Below, piece by piece: positions 17,286 to 25,393 of a DNA stretch of 64,000 bases (positions within the stretch are counted from its first letter, which is position 1; each line of letters starts with the position of its first letter). The DNA comes from Myxococcota bacterium (GTDB taxonomy: Bacteria > Myxococcota_A > UBA796 > UBA9615 > JAKLKC01). Both the position numbers and the translations under genes were made by a program. The DNA is taken from positions 124,001 through 188,000 of the forward strand of contig JAKLKC010000001.1 of the NCBI GenBank assembly GCA_023150875.1, written 5' to 3'. A model generated the notes under the pieces. That model had not been told where the DNA came from. It did no database searches and worked only from the letters and a program-made list of their open reading frames with translations.

Positions 17286-17459
17286 CATGCCTATCCGGAT
17301 GCCACCCAGGGCGGTTCGTGACGACCGCCAGCCGTCATCAATGGCTCGCCGTCCTTGGCTCGCCCACAGAGGCACGGAGCGGCCCGTCCGGGGCCCACAG
17401 AGAACACAGAGAGAAGCGCGGGGAGGCCCGGAGCTTTGGGCGGCAAACGGATAGGCAGT
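17286..17459 (+). mobile_element. MITE-like element copy A (174 bp, 8-bp target duplication)
   Basis: Inverted ends: GCCTATCCGGATGCCACCC (17289-17307) matches the reverse complement of the right end (17438-17456) at 16 of 19 positions. The element is flanked by GGTTCAAG on both sides (17278-17285 and 17460-17467). A second copy of the same 174-base length, about 95 percent identical and in the opposite orientation, is at 25208-25381 with a different 8-bp duplication. The interior contains CACAGAG/CACGGAG and ACACAGAGAG runs and has no credible gene. It occupies the 331-base divergent gap between the 67-aa gene and the aminotransferase. Confidence 0.8.
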
Positions 17460-17512
17460 GGTTCAAGGACCGTGCCCCGCGCCCTCGGCGGCGTCCCCGG
17501 AGGCGTTTCCTG

Positions 17513-17518
17513 TACAAT
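17513..17518 (+). promoter_or_regulatory. Putative -10 box TACAAT before the aminotransferase
   Basis: TGTACAATCC lies 39 bases before TTG 17557 and 54 bases past the right end of MITE-like copy A, so the insertion lies in or just behind the -35 region. No good -35 hexamer is visible. Confidence 0.4.
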
Positions 17519-17556
17519 CCCCCCCGGCCCGTGCGGGCCCCCGGGAGGTCGGGACG

Positions 17557-18444
17557 TTGGACTCCGCGGTGTACGTGGACGGCCGGATCGTGCCGCCGGA
17601 ACAGGCGACGGTCTCGGTCTTCGACCGGGGTTTCCTCTACGGGGACTCCGTCTACGAGACCATGCGCACCTACGGCGCCCGCCCCTTCATGGGGCAGGCC
17701 CACCTCGAAAGGCTGCGCCACTCCGCCGCGGGGATCCACCTCCAGGTCCCCTGGAGCGACGATGAGCTCGACGGGGCCATCGGGCGGACCGTCGCCGCCG
17801 CCCGGGGCGACTCGGGGCGCGACCTGTACCTTCGGGTGGTGGTCACCCGGGGCGCGGGGCCCATCGGCCTGGACCCGGCGCTGGCGGACCGGCCGTCCCT
17901 CATCGTGATCGCCCTCCCCTACGTCCCCCTGCCCCAAGGGGCCGCGACCCAGGGCGTCGCCGTGCGGATCGCCTCCATCCGCCGCACCTCCCCCGAAGCC
18001 CTCGCTCCCTCCCTCAAGACCGGCAACTACCTCAACAACGTCATGGCCTTGCGGGAGGCCCGGGCGGCTGGGGCCTTCGAGGCCCTGATGCTCAACGCCC
18101 GGGGCGAGCTGGCGGAGGCGACGACCTCCAACGTCTTCCTGGTCCACGGTGGGCGGGTCCGCACCCCCGCCACGGCCTCGGGGATCCTCCCGGGAGTCAC
18201 CCGGGCCCTGGTGCTGGAGGTGCTGCGCGGAGCGGGGCTCCCCGCCGAGGAGGTGACGCTGGGCCCGGACGACCTCGCCTCGGCCGACGAGGTCTTCCTG
18301 ACCTCCACCCTCAAGGACGTGGTCCCCGTGACCACCGTGGACGGTCGCCCCGTGGGGGATGGCCGGGTCGGGGCGGTGACGGCGCGGGTCGCCGAGCTCT
18401 ACCGGGACCGGGTGCGGCGGTGGATCGACGAGGGGGGGCGGTGA
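17557..18444 (+). CDS. Class IV PLP-dependent aminotransferase (BCAT / D-amino-acid aminotransferase / PabC-like)
   Basis: 295 aa from TTG 17557, chosen because GGGAGGT lies 7 bases upstream and the family N-terminus (VYVDGRIVPPEQATVSVFDR) starts directly after it. Fold-type IV marks are the GFLYGDSVYETMRTY strand, the PLP lysine in SLKTGNYLNN (about residue 154), the Glu in ELAEATTSNVF, and GILPGVTR binding the phosphate. The combination resembles branched-chain or D-alanine aminotransferases more than aminodeoxychorismate lyase, but substrate choice cannot be fixed by eye. Its stop overlaps the next start (GTGA), which couples it to a secreted MYXO-CTERM protein. A MITE-like element lies directly upstream of the promoter. 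Confidence 0.9.
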   Translation: MDSAVYVDGRIVPPEQATVSVFDRGFLYGDSVYETMRTYGARPFMGQAHLERLRHSAAGIHLQVPWSDDELDGAIGRTVAAARGDSGRDLYLRVVVTRGAGPIGLDPALADRPSLIVIALPYVPLPQGAATQGVAVRIASIRRTSPEALAPSLKTGNYLNNVMALREARAAGAFEALMLNARGELAEATTSNVFLVHGGRVRTPATASGILPGVTRALVLEVLRGAGLPAEEVTLGPDDLASADEVFLTSTLKDVVPVTTVDGRPVGDGRVGAVTARVAELYRDRVRRWIDEGGR

Positions 18445-20504
18445 GGGGGCTCCTGGTCGCGGCCGGGGCGCTGGGCCTCGCCGTCCTGGTCCCCCCCCAC
18501 GCCCGGGGGGCCCCTCCCCGGGCCGAGTGGGGGCCGCGGGACGAGGGCCCGCTGGAGATGCCCCTCGCGGGGGGCTACGACCGCCGGGTGATCGCCTTGT
18601 TCGACCTCGATCCCGCCCCCGGGCGGGCCGAGGACTGGACCGGGTGGTGGGGGACCGAGGAGGTCCGGGGGCAGGGCCGGGACGGGAGCACCGCCACGGA
18701 GTTCGAGGTGGAGCCCGACCACGAGGTCCTCGCCCCCACCGCGGGCGTCGTCAGCGCCGTCCGGGACCACGTCGCGGCGGACGACCCCATCGGCAACTCC
18801 GTGGAGGTCACCCTCGTGGAGGAGTCCCCGGACGGAGGCCCCCCCGTCACCTGGGTCACGCGGTGCTCCCCCCTGAAGGAGGGCGGCTCCGAGGTGGTCT
18901 CCGTCGGCGACGAGGTGGAGGCCCGCTCCCTCGTGGGGTACGGCGGCGGCGAGGACGCATCGGGCTCGGGCCACCTGCGCCTGGAGGTCTTCCGGGACGG
19001 TGTGCCCGTGGACCCGTGGCTGGGGACCTGGTGGCGGGATCCCTTCGTCGGCCTGAACGGGCTCTGGCTCTCCGGCGACCCCGCGCCCCTCTTCGCGGCC
19101 CCCGAGGACGACGCCGAGGGGGTCGGCGAACTCCAGGACGCCTACGAGTACCTCGCCACCGGGGAGTCCGACGGCTGGTTCCGACTGTGGAGGGCCGACT
19201 CCTGGGGCGACCTCGTGGAGTCCCGGAACGAGAGAGGGGGGAACGGCGATCCCGCCGCGTACTCCGAGCCATCGGGCTCGTGGGCGACGTGGGCGGGGGG
19301 CTCGGGGGCGCCGGGCGCCGTGGGGGTCGGCTTCCGGGGCACCGACGGCCACGGGAGCGCCGTGTTCGCCCCCCGGATCCCCGAGGACGGGGAGTACCGG
19401 GTGTCCGTCACCTGGGGAGCCGGTGCCAGCGCCCGGGACGTCCCGATGACGGTCCACCACGCCGACGGGTCATCCCCTGCGACGGTCACCATGGTGGGGG
19501 GCGGCTCCGGCGCGCCGGACGACCCCCGGATCGTGCTGGCCTCGCCCTACTCCGACGACGGGGACCTGGACTCCCTCGCGGCGTACGGAGTGTGGGAGAG
19601 GGAGGACTGCGCCCCGGGGGTGGACTTTGACGGCCCCGAGGCGCTCAACCGCCTGGAGACCGCCACGGCCGGGTCCATCGAGGCCGTACTGTCGGGGGTC
19701 GAGCCCGGCGCCGACCTGCTCCTCCTGCTCCTCTCGGGGCAGGACCTCGAGGAGTGCCTCCAGGCGGACGGGGAGTCGGTGGCGGTGGCCGACGCGGCCC
19801 CGGGGACCTGGTGGCTCGCGGTGGAGTCCCCCGGCGACGCCGCCGGCGACCGCCACCCCGGCGCCTTCCACCTGGAGGTCGCGTACACGGGGGCGCCGTC
19901 GGGGGAGAGCGCGGGCCCGGAGCGGAACGGCGACCGGTGGCACGACCTGGGCACCTTCCGGTTCGAGGCGGGTGCGGACGTCTCCCGGGCCTCGGTCGAG
20001 GTCACGGCGGAGCCGGGCCTGGCGTCGGCGGGGGGGCCCCTGCGGGTCGCCGCGGACGCGGTGCGCTTCGAGAAGGTCGAGCCCCGCCTTCAGTCCTGGG
20101 GGCGGATGGCGGACGGTCTCACCTCGTTCCGGGTGCTGAAGGGGCGGGGGATCGTGGGGATCCAGGGGGTCGAGTACGCCCCCGCCCACGAGGACGACGA
20201 CGCGGAGTCCAGGGTGGCGATGCGGATCCCCGAGGGCCAGCGCTTCTTCTCGGACCTCCAGTGGGGGGGGTGGTACCGGCTCCGGGTGCCCGGTCACGAG
20301 GCGGGCCTCTGGGTCAGGGAGGGGTTCCTGGCGGTCCACAACGCCCCCGCCGAGGGCTCCCCCGACGAGGAGCCCGGCGGGGACCTCCCCCCGGCGGAGG
20401 TTCCGGACGTCCCCGAAGGGTGCGCGTGCGACTCCTCGGGGAGGGTCGCCGCCCCGCCCCTGGGACTCGCCGCCCTGCTCGCCGTCCGACGACGCCGCGG
20501 CTGA
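18441..20504 (+). CDS. Secreted MYXO-CTERM protein: LytM-like, golvesin-type and PPC-like domains
   Basis: 687 aa from GTG 18441, overlapping the aminotransferase by 4 bases. An N-terminal signal peptide (LLVAAGALGLAVLVPPHARG) is followed by an M23/LytM-like beta-barrel (about 60-190: TAGVVSAVRD, IGNSVEVTLVE, GHLRLEVF). It lacks the HxxxD and HxH zinc ligands, so it is probably inactive. The golvesin C-terminal-like fold appears in two pieces, about 277-340 (WATWAGG to VHHADG) and about 498-545 (WHDLGTFRF to VAADAVRFE). Between them sits a PPC-like beta domain (about 362-483). The tail has CACDSS, a hydrophobic stretch and RRRRG, the MYXO-CTERM signal for surface sorting in Myxococcota. The substrate is unknown. 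Confidence 0.82.
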   Translation: MRGLLVAAGALGLAVLVPPHARGAPPRAEWGPRDEGPLEMPLAGGYDRRVIALFDLDPAPGRAEDWTGWWGTEEVRGQGRDGSTATEFEVEPDHEVLAPTAGVVSAVRDHVAADDPIGNSVEVTLVEESPDGGPPVTWVTRCSPLKEGGSEVVSVGDEVEARSLVGYGGGEDASGSGHLRLEVFRDGVPVDPWLGTWWRDPFVGLNGLWLSGDPAPLFAAPEDDAEGVGELQDAYEYLATGESDGWFRLWRADSWGDLVESRNERGGNGDPAAYSEPSGSWATWAGGSGAPGAVGVGFRGTDGHGSAVFAPRIPEDGEYRVSVTWGAGASARDVPMTVHHADGSSPATVTMVGGGSGAPDDPRIVLASPYSDDGDLDSLAAYGVWEREDCAPGVDFDGPEALNRLETATAGSIEAVLSGVEPGADLLLLLLSGQDLEECLQADGESVAVADAAPGTWWLAVESPGDAAGDRHPGAFHLEVAYTGAPSGESAGPERNGDRWHDLGTFRFEAGADVSRASVEVTAEPGLASAGGPLRVAADAVRFEKVEPRLQSWGRMADGLTSFRVLKGRGIVGIQGVEYAPAHEDDDAESRVAMRIPEGQRFFSDLQWGGWYRLRVPGHEAGLWVREGFLAVHNAPAEGSPDEEPGGDLPPAEVPDVPEGCACDSSGRVAAPPLGLAALLAVRRRRG

Positions 20505-20526
20505 GACCGGGAACGGGCCGCCCCGG

Positions 20527-20542
20527 CCGGCGCGTGCGCCGG
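20527..20542. terminator. GC-rich hairpin downstream of the MYXO-CTERM gene
   Basis: CCGGCGC / GCGCCGG (20527-20533 and 20536-20542) is a 7-bp stem with a 2-base loop, 22 bases after the stop codon and followed by TTG. It could pause or end transcription. It also overlaps the -35 region of the next promoter. Confidence 0.35.
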
Positions 20543-20571
20543 TTGCGCCTCCCGGGGGGGCGCATTAACCT
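20543..20571 (+). promoter_or_regulatory. Putative sigma-70 promoter of the NYN gene
   Basis: TTGCGC (20543-20548), 17-bp spacer, TAACCT (20566-20571). The predicted transcript begins near 20578, about 60 bases before TTG 20638. The same TAACCT box recurs at 37218 and 41272. Confidence 0.5.
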
Positions 20572-20637
20572 CCGACCGCGAACCCACCCTGGCCGGATCG
20601 TCCGCCCTATCGATGGATGGCGCCAGGAGGAGTCGAA

Positions 20638-21540
20638 TTGAACATCGCATTGCTGATCGATTTCGAGCACCTTCGCCGGGAGATCGCCAACCACCAGACC
20701 GAGCCGAGGGACGCCGCGGAGACGGGGGCCGACATGATGGCCCGCCTCGTCGCGCGCCTGGAGCGGGACGATCGGGACCGGGTCGTCGTCCGGCGCGCCT
20801 ACGCGGACTGGGAGTCCATGGGCCTGGCTGGGGCTCCGGCGCGGTTGATGTCCGGAGGAATCCGCCCCCAGTACGTCCCCCCGGGCCGGGCCCGCACCGG
20901 CGAGCTGGAACTGGCGCTGGACGCCATCGAACTGGCGATGGGACGCCCCGATCTCCAGCGCTTCGTGCTGCTGGTGGGCGACCGCGACATGGCTCCCCTG
21001 GTCCGCCGGCTGAGGGAGATCGGGCGCCAGACCACGGTCGTCGGCTTCCGGGACGCCATCGGCGCGGACCTGGTGGAGGCGGCGGGGAGGGGGGGCTTCC
21101 TGCCCGCCTCCCAGCTCATGTCCGAGGTGTCCGACGACCTCTCGGTCCCCCCCCGCGCCTACGGCTCCCCGATGCTGGGGGAGGCCGCGCCCCCCATCGT
21201 CGACGAGGACCTGGAGGCGACCCGCGCCCTGCTCCGCGCCGCGAGGGCCCGCTTCGGCTCCGAGGTCCCCCTCGTCACCTTCTACAAGGACTTCATGAAC
21301 CCGGAGCTGCACCACCTGAACAACGAGGGACGCAAGCGCTTGGTGGCGGAGCTGGAGCGCCACGGCGAGCTCCTGGTGCAGGTGCGGAGCGACGTGAGCG
21401 GGGTGAGGTTCGCGGTGGCGGTGATCGCGGAGCGACTGGGCGACGAGGGCGCGACGGGCCGCTCCCCCGAGCCCTTGGCGGACCGGACGGACCTGTCGGA
21501 GCTGTCGTCCCCGCCGCCGGGATCGGCCATGCTGGAGTAG
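20638..21540 (+). CDS. NYN-domain (PIN-like) putative ribonuclease
   Basis: 300 aa from TTG 20638. AGGAGGAG seven bases upstream decides this start; ATG 20617 would add seven residues without a good ribosome site. The NYN domain (about 1-160) shows the acidic positions of the PIN-like nuclease fold: Asp in ALLIDFEHL, Asp in RAYADWE, Glu/Asp in ELELALDA, and the pair in LLVGDRDMAPL. A C-terminal segment (about 185-270: TRALLRAARARFG, VTFYKDFM, HHLNNEGRKRLVAELE) looks like a winged-helix or LOTUS-like RNA-binding module. Bacterial relatives (LabA/DUF88) act in RNA processing or clock and stress control. It is monocistronic with its own promoter. Confidence 0.85.
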   Translation: MNIALLIDFEHLRREIANHQTEPRDAAETGADMMARLVARLERDDRDRVVVRRAYADWESMGLAGAPARLMSGGIRPQYVPPGRARTGELELALDAIELAMGRPDLQRFVLLVGDRDMAPLVRRLREIGRQTTVVGFRDAIGADLVEAAGRGGFLPASQLMSEVSDDLSVPPRAYGSPMLGEAAPPIVDEDLEATRALLRAARARFGSEVPLVTFYKDFMNPELHHLNNEGRKRLVAELERHGELLVQVRSDVSGVRFAVAVIAERLGDEGATGRSPEPLADRTDLSELSSPPPGSAMLE

Positions 21541-21564
21541 TTCCCCGGGGGGCCCTCGCCGGGC

Positions 21565-22449
21565 TCAGGGCCCGTACCAGCAGGTCGGCTGCCCCGAGTT
21601 GTACCACCCCGAGACGCAGGCGGCGGCGGTCGCCTCCTGGTCCCCCCGCACCCCCAAGGGCGCCATCGCCCGGACCCGCCACTCCAGCCGGATCGTCCCG
21701 GCCCCCGCGTCGATGACCGCCTCGGCCTGCCCCTCGGCCACGGACTCGATCAGGGACCACGCGATGGGGAGCTCCTGCTCCACGGAGGCGGTGGGGAACT
21801 CCTGGGAGACGATCTCGGTCACCACCTCCCCGCCGCTGGGGGTGGAGGTCAGCAGCACGAGCTGGCCCCGGACCTTGTCGGCGGCGGGATCGTCGGCCCG
21901 GAACCAGAGGCTGACCATTTCCCCCAGCGTGTCCAGCTCCGCCCCCTCCTCCGGCGACAGGATCTCGGGGATGCGGAGCTGCACGAACGGCGCGGGCTCC
22001 GACAGGGGCCCACAGGCTCCTCCGGCCCTCACCCTCCCGTAGGCGGCCCGCACGGCGCCCCAGGGCTCGCCGGGGTCCAGGACGAAGCCGCCCAGGCTCG
22101 ACGCGTCCGCCCCCTGGGTCGAGTCCCCCGAAGGGTCCCCCGCCGGACCCTCGATCTGGGCCTCCCCCACGAGCCGGGCCTCGGTCCCCTCGCCGTCGTC
22201 CACCCACAGCTCCAGCGCCTCCATGCCGTCGAAGGCGATGGCGTTCCCCACGACGGCGGTGGGCCAGGCGACGGCCAGCCGGCCGACGAGGCGGCCCGTG
22301 GACTCCACCCGCAGGAACTCCACCTCCGGCACCGCCACGCCCGGATCGGGCTCGGCGCAGCCCGTAGTGTCGGCGACGTCGTCCGGACCGTCGTCTCCGC
22401 AGCCGAGGACCAGCGCCCCCGCGAGCGCGGCCATGTGGAAGCGAGCCAT
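21565..22449 (-). CDS. Lipoprotein of unknown function
   Basis: 294 aa. The signal peptide ends in the lipobox LVLGC (Cys17), followed by an acidic GDDGPDDVADTTGC stretch. The mature chain alternates beta strands and reads like two to three immunoglobulin-like or fibronectin-like domains (VEFLRVESTGRLVGRLAVAW, PEILSPEEGAELDTLGEMVS). It ends with CVSGWYNSGQPTCWYGP, where two Cys may form a disulfide. It converges on the NYN gene and is followed 24 bases later by that gene's stop. No enzyme motif is seen. Confidence 0.75.
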   Translation of the reverse strand: MARFHMAALAGALVLGCGDDGPDDVADTTGCAEPDPGVAVPEVEFLRVESTGRLVGRLAVAWPTAVVGNAIAFDGMEALELWVDDGEGTEARLVGEAQIEGPAGDPSGDSTQGADASSLGGFVLDPGEPWGAVRAAYGRVRAGGACGPLSEPAPFVQLRIPEILSPEEGAELDTLGEMVSLWFRADDPAADKVRGQLVLLTSTPSGGEVVTEIVSQEFPTASVEQELPIAWSLIESVAEGQAEAVIDAGAGTIRLEWRVRAMAPLGVRGDQEATAAACVSGWYNSGQPTCWYGP

Positions 22450-22602
22450 GCCACGCCTTTCCCGGAGCCCGTCCCGCGGGCCCCGGTGAGAACGCTGCGC
22501 CCCCTCCCCTCCCTGTCCACCCGGCGACCGGCCGGGGGCTCCCCGGGGACGGCCGCGACCCGCGGGGACGCGGGGCGTGCGACCGCAGCTCGCGTTCGAC
22601 TC

Positions 22603-23094
22603 TCAGTGGTGGCCGCCGGGACCGTGGGCGTGGCCGTGGGCCAGCTCCTCGGCCGTCGCCGCCCGGACCTCGAGGATGTCGACGTGGAAGTGGAGGTCGA
22701 CGCCAGCGAGGCGGTGGTTGCCGTCCAGGACCACCTCGGTCTCGCCCACCTGGGCGACGACGAAGTCGATGACGTGCCCCCGCTCGTCCCGTGCCTGCAC
22801 CGGCTGTCCTGGGGCGAGCTGGACGCCCGCCGGCACCTCCGAGCGGGGCACGCGGACCATGCGGGTGGGGTCGTAGACGCCGTAGCCTTCGGCGGCGGCG
22901 ACGACGACGTCGAACGTGTCGCCGACGCCGCGGCCGTCCAGCGCCCGCTCCAGGCCGGGCACGATCTGTCCGTGCCCGTGCAGGTAGGTCAGCGGTTCGT
23001 CCCGCTCCGACGAGTCGATCAGCTCCCCGCCCGGATCCCGCAAGGAGTAGTCGAAGCGGACGACGGTGTTACGCGAGATCCTGGCCTGGCTCAT
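22603..23094 (-). CDS. slyD: SlyD-type FKBP peptidyl-prolyl cis-trans isomerase
   Basis: 163 aa. It speeds proline isomerisation and acts as a chaperone. The FKBP start VVRFDYSLRDPGGELIDSS and the GLERALDGRGVGDTF and AAEGYGVYDP motifs flank an insert-in-flap domain (about 75-125, RVPRSEVPAGVQL). It resumes with NHRLAGVDLHFHVDILEV. The end HGHAHGPGGHH is a short histidine-rich tail like the Ni/Zn-binding tail of SlyD, though shorter and without cysteines. ATG 23094 has GGAGAGAC directly upstream. It is cytosolic and probably monocistronic. Confidence 0.93.
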   Translation of the reverse strand: MSQARISRNTVVRFDYSLRDPGGELIDSSERDEPLTYLHGHGQIVPGLERALDGRGVGDTFDVVVAAAEGYGVYDPTRMVRVPRSEVPAGVQLAPGQPVQARDERGHVIDFVVAQVGETEVVLDGNHRLAGVDLHFHVDILEVRAATAEELAHGHAHGPGGHH

Positions 23095-23259
23095 GTCTCT
23101 CCGGGGTGCGCGGTGGCGCGGCAGGTGTCGTCCATGGTAGCCACGTTCGCCCCGCGGGCCAGGGCATGCCGGCCCTTTCTCGGTGGCGGCGGGTCATCCC
23201 GGCGCCGGGGCGCCGGCGGCCAGGCCCCGGGGAGCGGCCGTGGCCTGGCGCGGGATCTC

Positions 23260-23781
23260 TTACGGATCTAGGGCTTCATTCCTCTTCTTCGCCCGCCGGG
23301 CGGCCTCTCCCCAGGGACCACCCAGGGCCTCGGCGGCGGCGAAGGCGGTCCTCGCGGCGGCCGGGTCCCCGGCCATGGCCTCGGCCTCCCCCAGGTAGTA
23401 GCGGTATCGGGCGTCGGCGGGGGCGGCCTGGACCGCGCGGCGGAGCTGCTGTCGGGCGGGCTCCGCGAGCCCATCCATCAGGTAGCTCGCCCCGAGCTGG
23501 AACCTCAGGGTGGGATCGTGGGGGCGCCCGGCGGCGGCGCGGCCGAACATCGCCGCGGCGCCCCGGTAGTCGCCGGCCCGCCACGAGGCCACCCCCTGCC
23601 TCCAGCTCAGCGCCGCGATCCCCGTCAGACCCGCGGGCGGCGCGTCGGGGAGTGCGGGCGTGACGAGGTCGTGCCGCGGTCCCGGCTCCTCCGCCGCCCC
23701 TCCACCGCGGGACAGCCACACCGCCGCGAGGATCGCCGCGGCGAGCAGGAGGAAGGCGAGGGTGTGGACGGCGGTACGCAA
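23260..23781 (-). CDS. Membrane-anchored TPR protein
   Basis: 173 aa from TTG 23781, the only start that keeps the N-terminal membrane helix (VHTLAFLLLAAAILAAVWLS). A short linker leads to about three tetratricopeptide repeats (LSWRQGVASWRAGDYRGAAA, LRFQLGASYLMDGLAEPARQ, YRYYLGEAEAMAGDPAAART), which would face the periplasm. It ends KKRNEALDP. It lies 28 bases after the glycosyltransferase gene on the same strand and may be co-transcribed with it. TPRs of this kind recruit partners; none can be named. Confidence 0.75.
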   Translation of the reverse strand: MRTAVHTLAFLLLAAAILAAVWLSRGGGAAEEPGPRHDLVTPALPDAPPAGLTGIAALSWRQGVASWRAGDYRGAAAMFGRAAAGRPHDPTLRFQLGASYLMDGLAEPARQQLRRAVQAAPADARYRYYLGEAEAMAGDPAAARTAFAAAEALGGPWGEAARRAKKRNEALDP

Positions 23782-23809
23782 CGGAGGGGGTGACCGATCC
23801 GGCGGCGGA

Positions 23810-25057
23810 TCACCTCGTGGGGACGGGCGCCCCCTGGCTCTTGACGCCGCTCTCGCCGAAGCGCCGGTAGAGGTTGGCCGAGGCCTCGACGAGCTTGTTG
23901 GCCCCGAAGTTCTCCCGCACGCGGATCCGGGCGGCCTCGCCGATCCGGGCGCCGAGGGCGCGGTCCTCGGCGAGCCGCTTCAGCGCTCGGTCCAGGTCCG
24001 CCGGCGCGGAGGGATCGAAGTACAGCGTGCTCCGCTGGTCCACCCCGACGTCGCCGTTCCCGGCCACCCGGGAGAGCACCGTGGGACGCCCGGCGTACAT
24101 CGCCACCAGGGGCCACCACGGGAAGTCCTCCCGCTCCGACGTGCTCACCACGATGTCCAGGGACCGGATCAGCGCCTCCACCCTCCCCCTCGCGTCCACC
24201 ACCTGGAACCGCTCCTTGGCCTTGGGGTGGGTGGCCAGGGCGGCGTCCAGCGCGCCCCGGGCCGCGTCGTGGGAGAGCCCCCCGTCGTCGAGCCAGTAGA
24301 ACCGGGCGTCGACCCCCCGGTCCAGGAGCGTCGCGAAGGCCCGGGCGGCCAGGTCCGGGCGTCGCCACGACGCCAGGCGCCCCGCGGCGCCGATGGCCAG
24401 GACCCCGTCCGGGTGTCCCGGGAGCGGCTGGGCGGGGATCGCGTCCAGGGCGTCGAACTCCAGCCCGTCGGGGATCACCACCACCCGCTCCGCCGCCCCG
24501 AACCCGCCGCGGATCGCCTCCTCCTTCTCGGCGTTGGTCAGGCACACGTAGTACGCGGCCATGCCCGACATCAGCTTCTCGATGGTCCCGTAGACCCACC
24601 GGCGCCGCGCCTCCATGCCCTCGTAGCGGAGGCCGTGGAAGGAGTGGACGGCGAACCGGTCCGCCAGGCGGGCGGCGAGGCGCGCTTGCACGCCCGCGTA
24701 TCGCCCATGGGAGTGGATGACCTTGTAGCCCCCCTCCCGCAGGACCCCGGCCAGGGACCGCGCCACCAGGGGGGAGCGGCCACGCAAGTCGATCTCGTGC
24801 ACCGAGACCCCGATCTCCCGCCACCTTCCCGCGTGGGGGTCCCCGGGGGGGAGCGCCACCCCGAACCCACCCGCGTGGGACACCGCGAGACCGCGGACTA
24901 CCCGGTCCACGTACCCGAACTCCGCGGTCCCCTCGGGGGACGCCACCACGAGGAGCACCTTCGGGATCGGGGCCGCCCCCGAGCGGAAGTCCGACTCCTT
25001 CTCGCGGCGGCGCTCCTCGACGCTCTTCACGCTGGACCTGCTCGGGGCTTCGGCCAT
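23810..25057 (-). CDS. Glycosyltransferase, GT4-like (GT-B fold)
   Basis: 415 aa from ATG 25057, supported by GGAGGTGA upstream and a TATCAT -10. The longer open frame would start inside a MITE-like element. The N-terminal Rossmann half (PKVLLVVASPEGTAEFGYVDRV) carries HSHGRYAG, typical of the family 4 donor/acceptor cleft. The C-terminal half has IGAAGRLASWRRPDL (the GR..K-type loop with Arg), DIVVSTSEREDFPWWPLVAMYAGRPTVLS (the E.x7.E region in altered form) and a final Rossmann helix. It probably transfers sugars to an envelope glycan or glycolipid. A TPR membrane protein follows. The acceptor is unknown. Confidence 0.85.
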   Translation of the reverse strand: MAEAPSRSSVKSVEERRREKESDFRSGAAPIPKVLLVVASPEGTAEFGYVDRVVRGLAVSHAGGFGVALPPGDPHAGRWREIGVSVHEIDLRGRSPLVARSLAGVLREGGYKVIHSHGRYAGVQARLAARLADRFAVHSFHGLRYEGMEARRRWVYGTIEKLMSGMAAYYVCLTNAEKEEAIRGGFGAAERVVVIPDGLEFDALDAIPAQPLPGHPDGVLAIGAAGRLASWRRPDLAARAFATLLDRGVDARFYWLDDGGLSHDAARGALDAALATHPKAKERFQVVDARGRVEALIRSLDIVVSTSEREDFPWWPLVAMYAGRPTVLSRVAGNGDVGVDQRSTLYFDPSAPADLDRALKRLAEDRALGARIGEAARIRVRENFGANKLVEASANLYRRFGESGVKSQGAPVPTR

Positions 25058-25123
25058 GGGACGCTGATCACCTCCACGGGTTCCGCGTGCCCCGCCACCA
25101 CCCGGGCGTTGGCGGGGCGCCGA

Positions 25124-25132
25124 ATGATAACA
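25124..25132 (-). promoter_or_regulatory. Putative extended -10 (TGTTATCAT) of the glycosyltransferase
   Basis: The minus strand reads TGTTATCAT, matching the extended -10 consensus TGnTATnnT, about 67 bases before ATG 25057. MITE-like copy B begins 76 bases further upstream. Confidence 0.45.
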
Positions 25133-25207
25133 TCGCCGCCCGAGCGCGGGAGGGGCGGAGCGCGCCGCCCGCCCCGGCGAGCCGCGCCCCCAGAGCATGG
25201 TCCCGAC

Positions 25208-25381
25208 ATCGCCTATCCGTTTGCCGCCCAAAGCTCCGGGCCTCCCCGCCCTTCCCTCCGTGTTCTCTGTGGGCCCCGGACGGGCCGCTCCGTGCCTCTG
25301 TGGGCGAGCCCAGGACGGCGAGCCATTGACGACGGCTGGCGGTCGTCACGAGCCGCCTTGGGTGGCATCCGGATAGGCATG
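25208..25381 (-). mobile_element. MITE-like element copy B (174 bp, 8-bp target duplication)
   Basis: This is the reverse-oriented partner of 17286-17459, with the same length and about 95 percent identity by eye. Its ends are GCCTATCCGTTTGCC (from 25211) and CGGATAGGC (to 25378). It is flanked by GTCCCGAC at 25200-25207 and 25382-25389, an 8-bp duplication unlike that of copy A, so the two inserted independently. It fills the 336-base divergent gap between the glycosyltransferase and TPR-lipoprotein genes, and its last three bases supply an ATG in frame with the lipoprotein. Confidence 0.82.
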
Positions 25382-25393
25382 GTCCCGACCTCC

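Noticed and set aside
18700-19010. Active M23 peptidase domain
   Set aside because: The fold is suggested, but the HxxxD and HxH zinc ligands are missing, so no peptidase activity is claimed.
25068-25349. Small open frames inside the MITE-like copies (also around 17318-17454)
   Set aside because: They exist only because the element lacks stops; both copies give similar short peptides with no ribosome site or conserved start.
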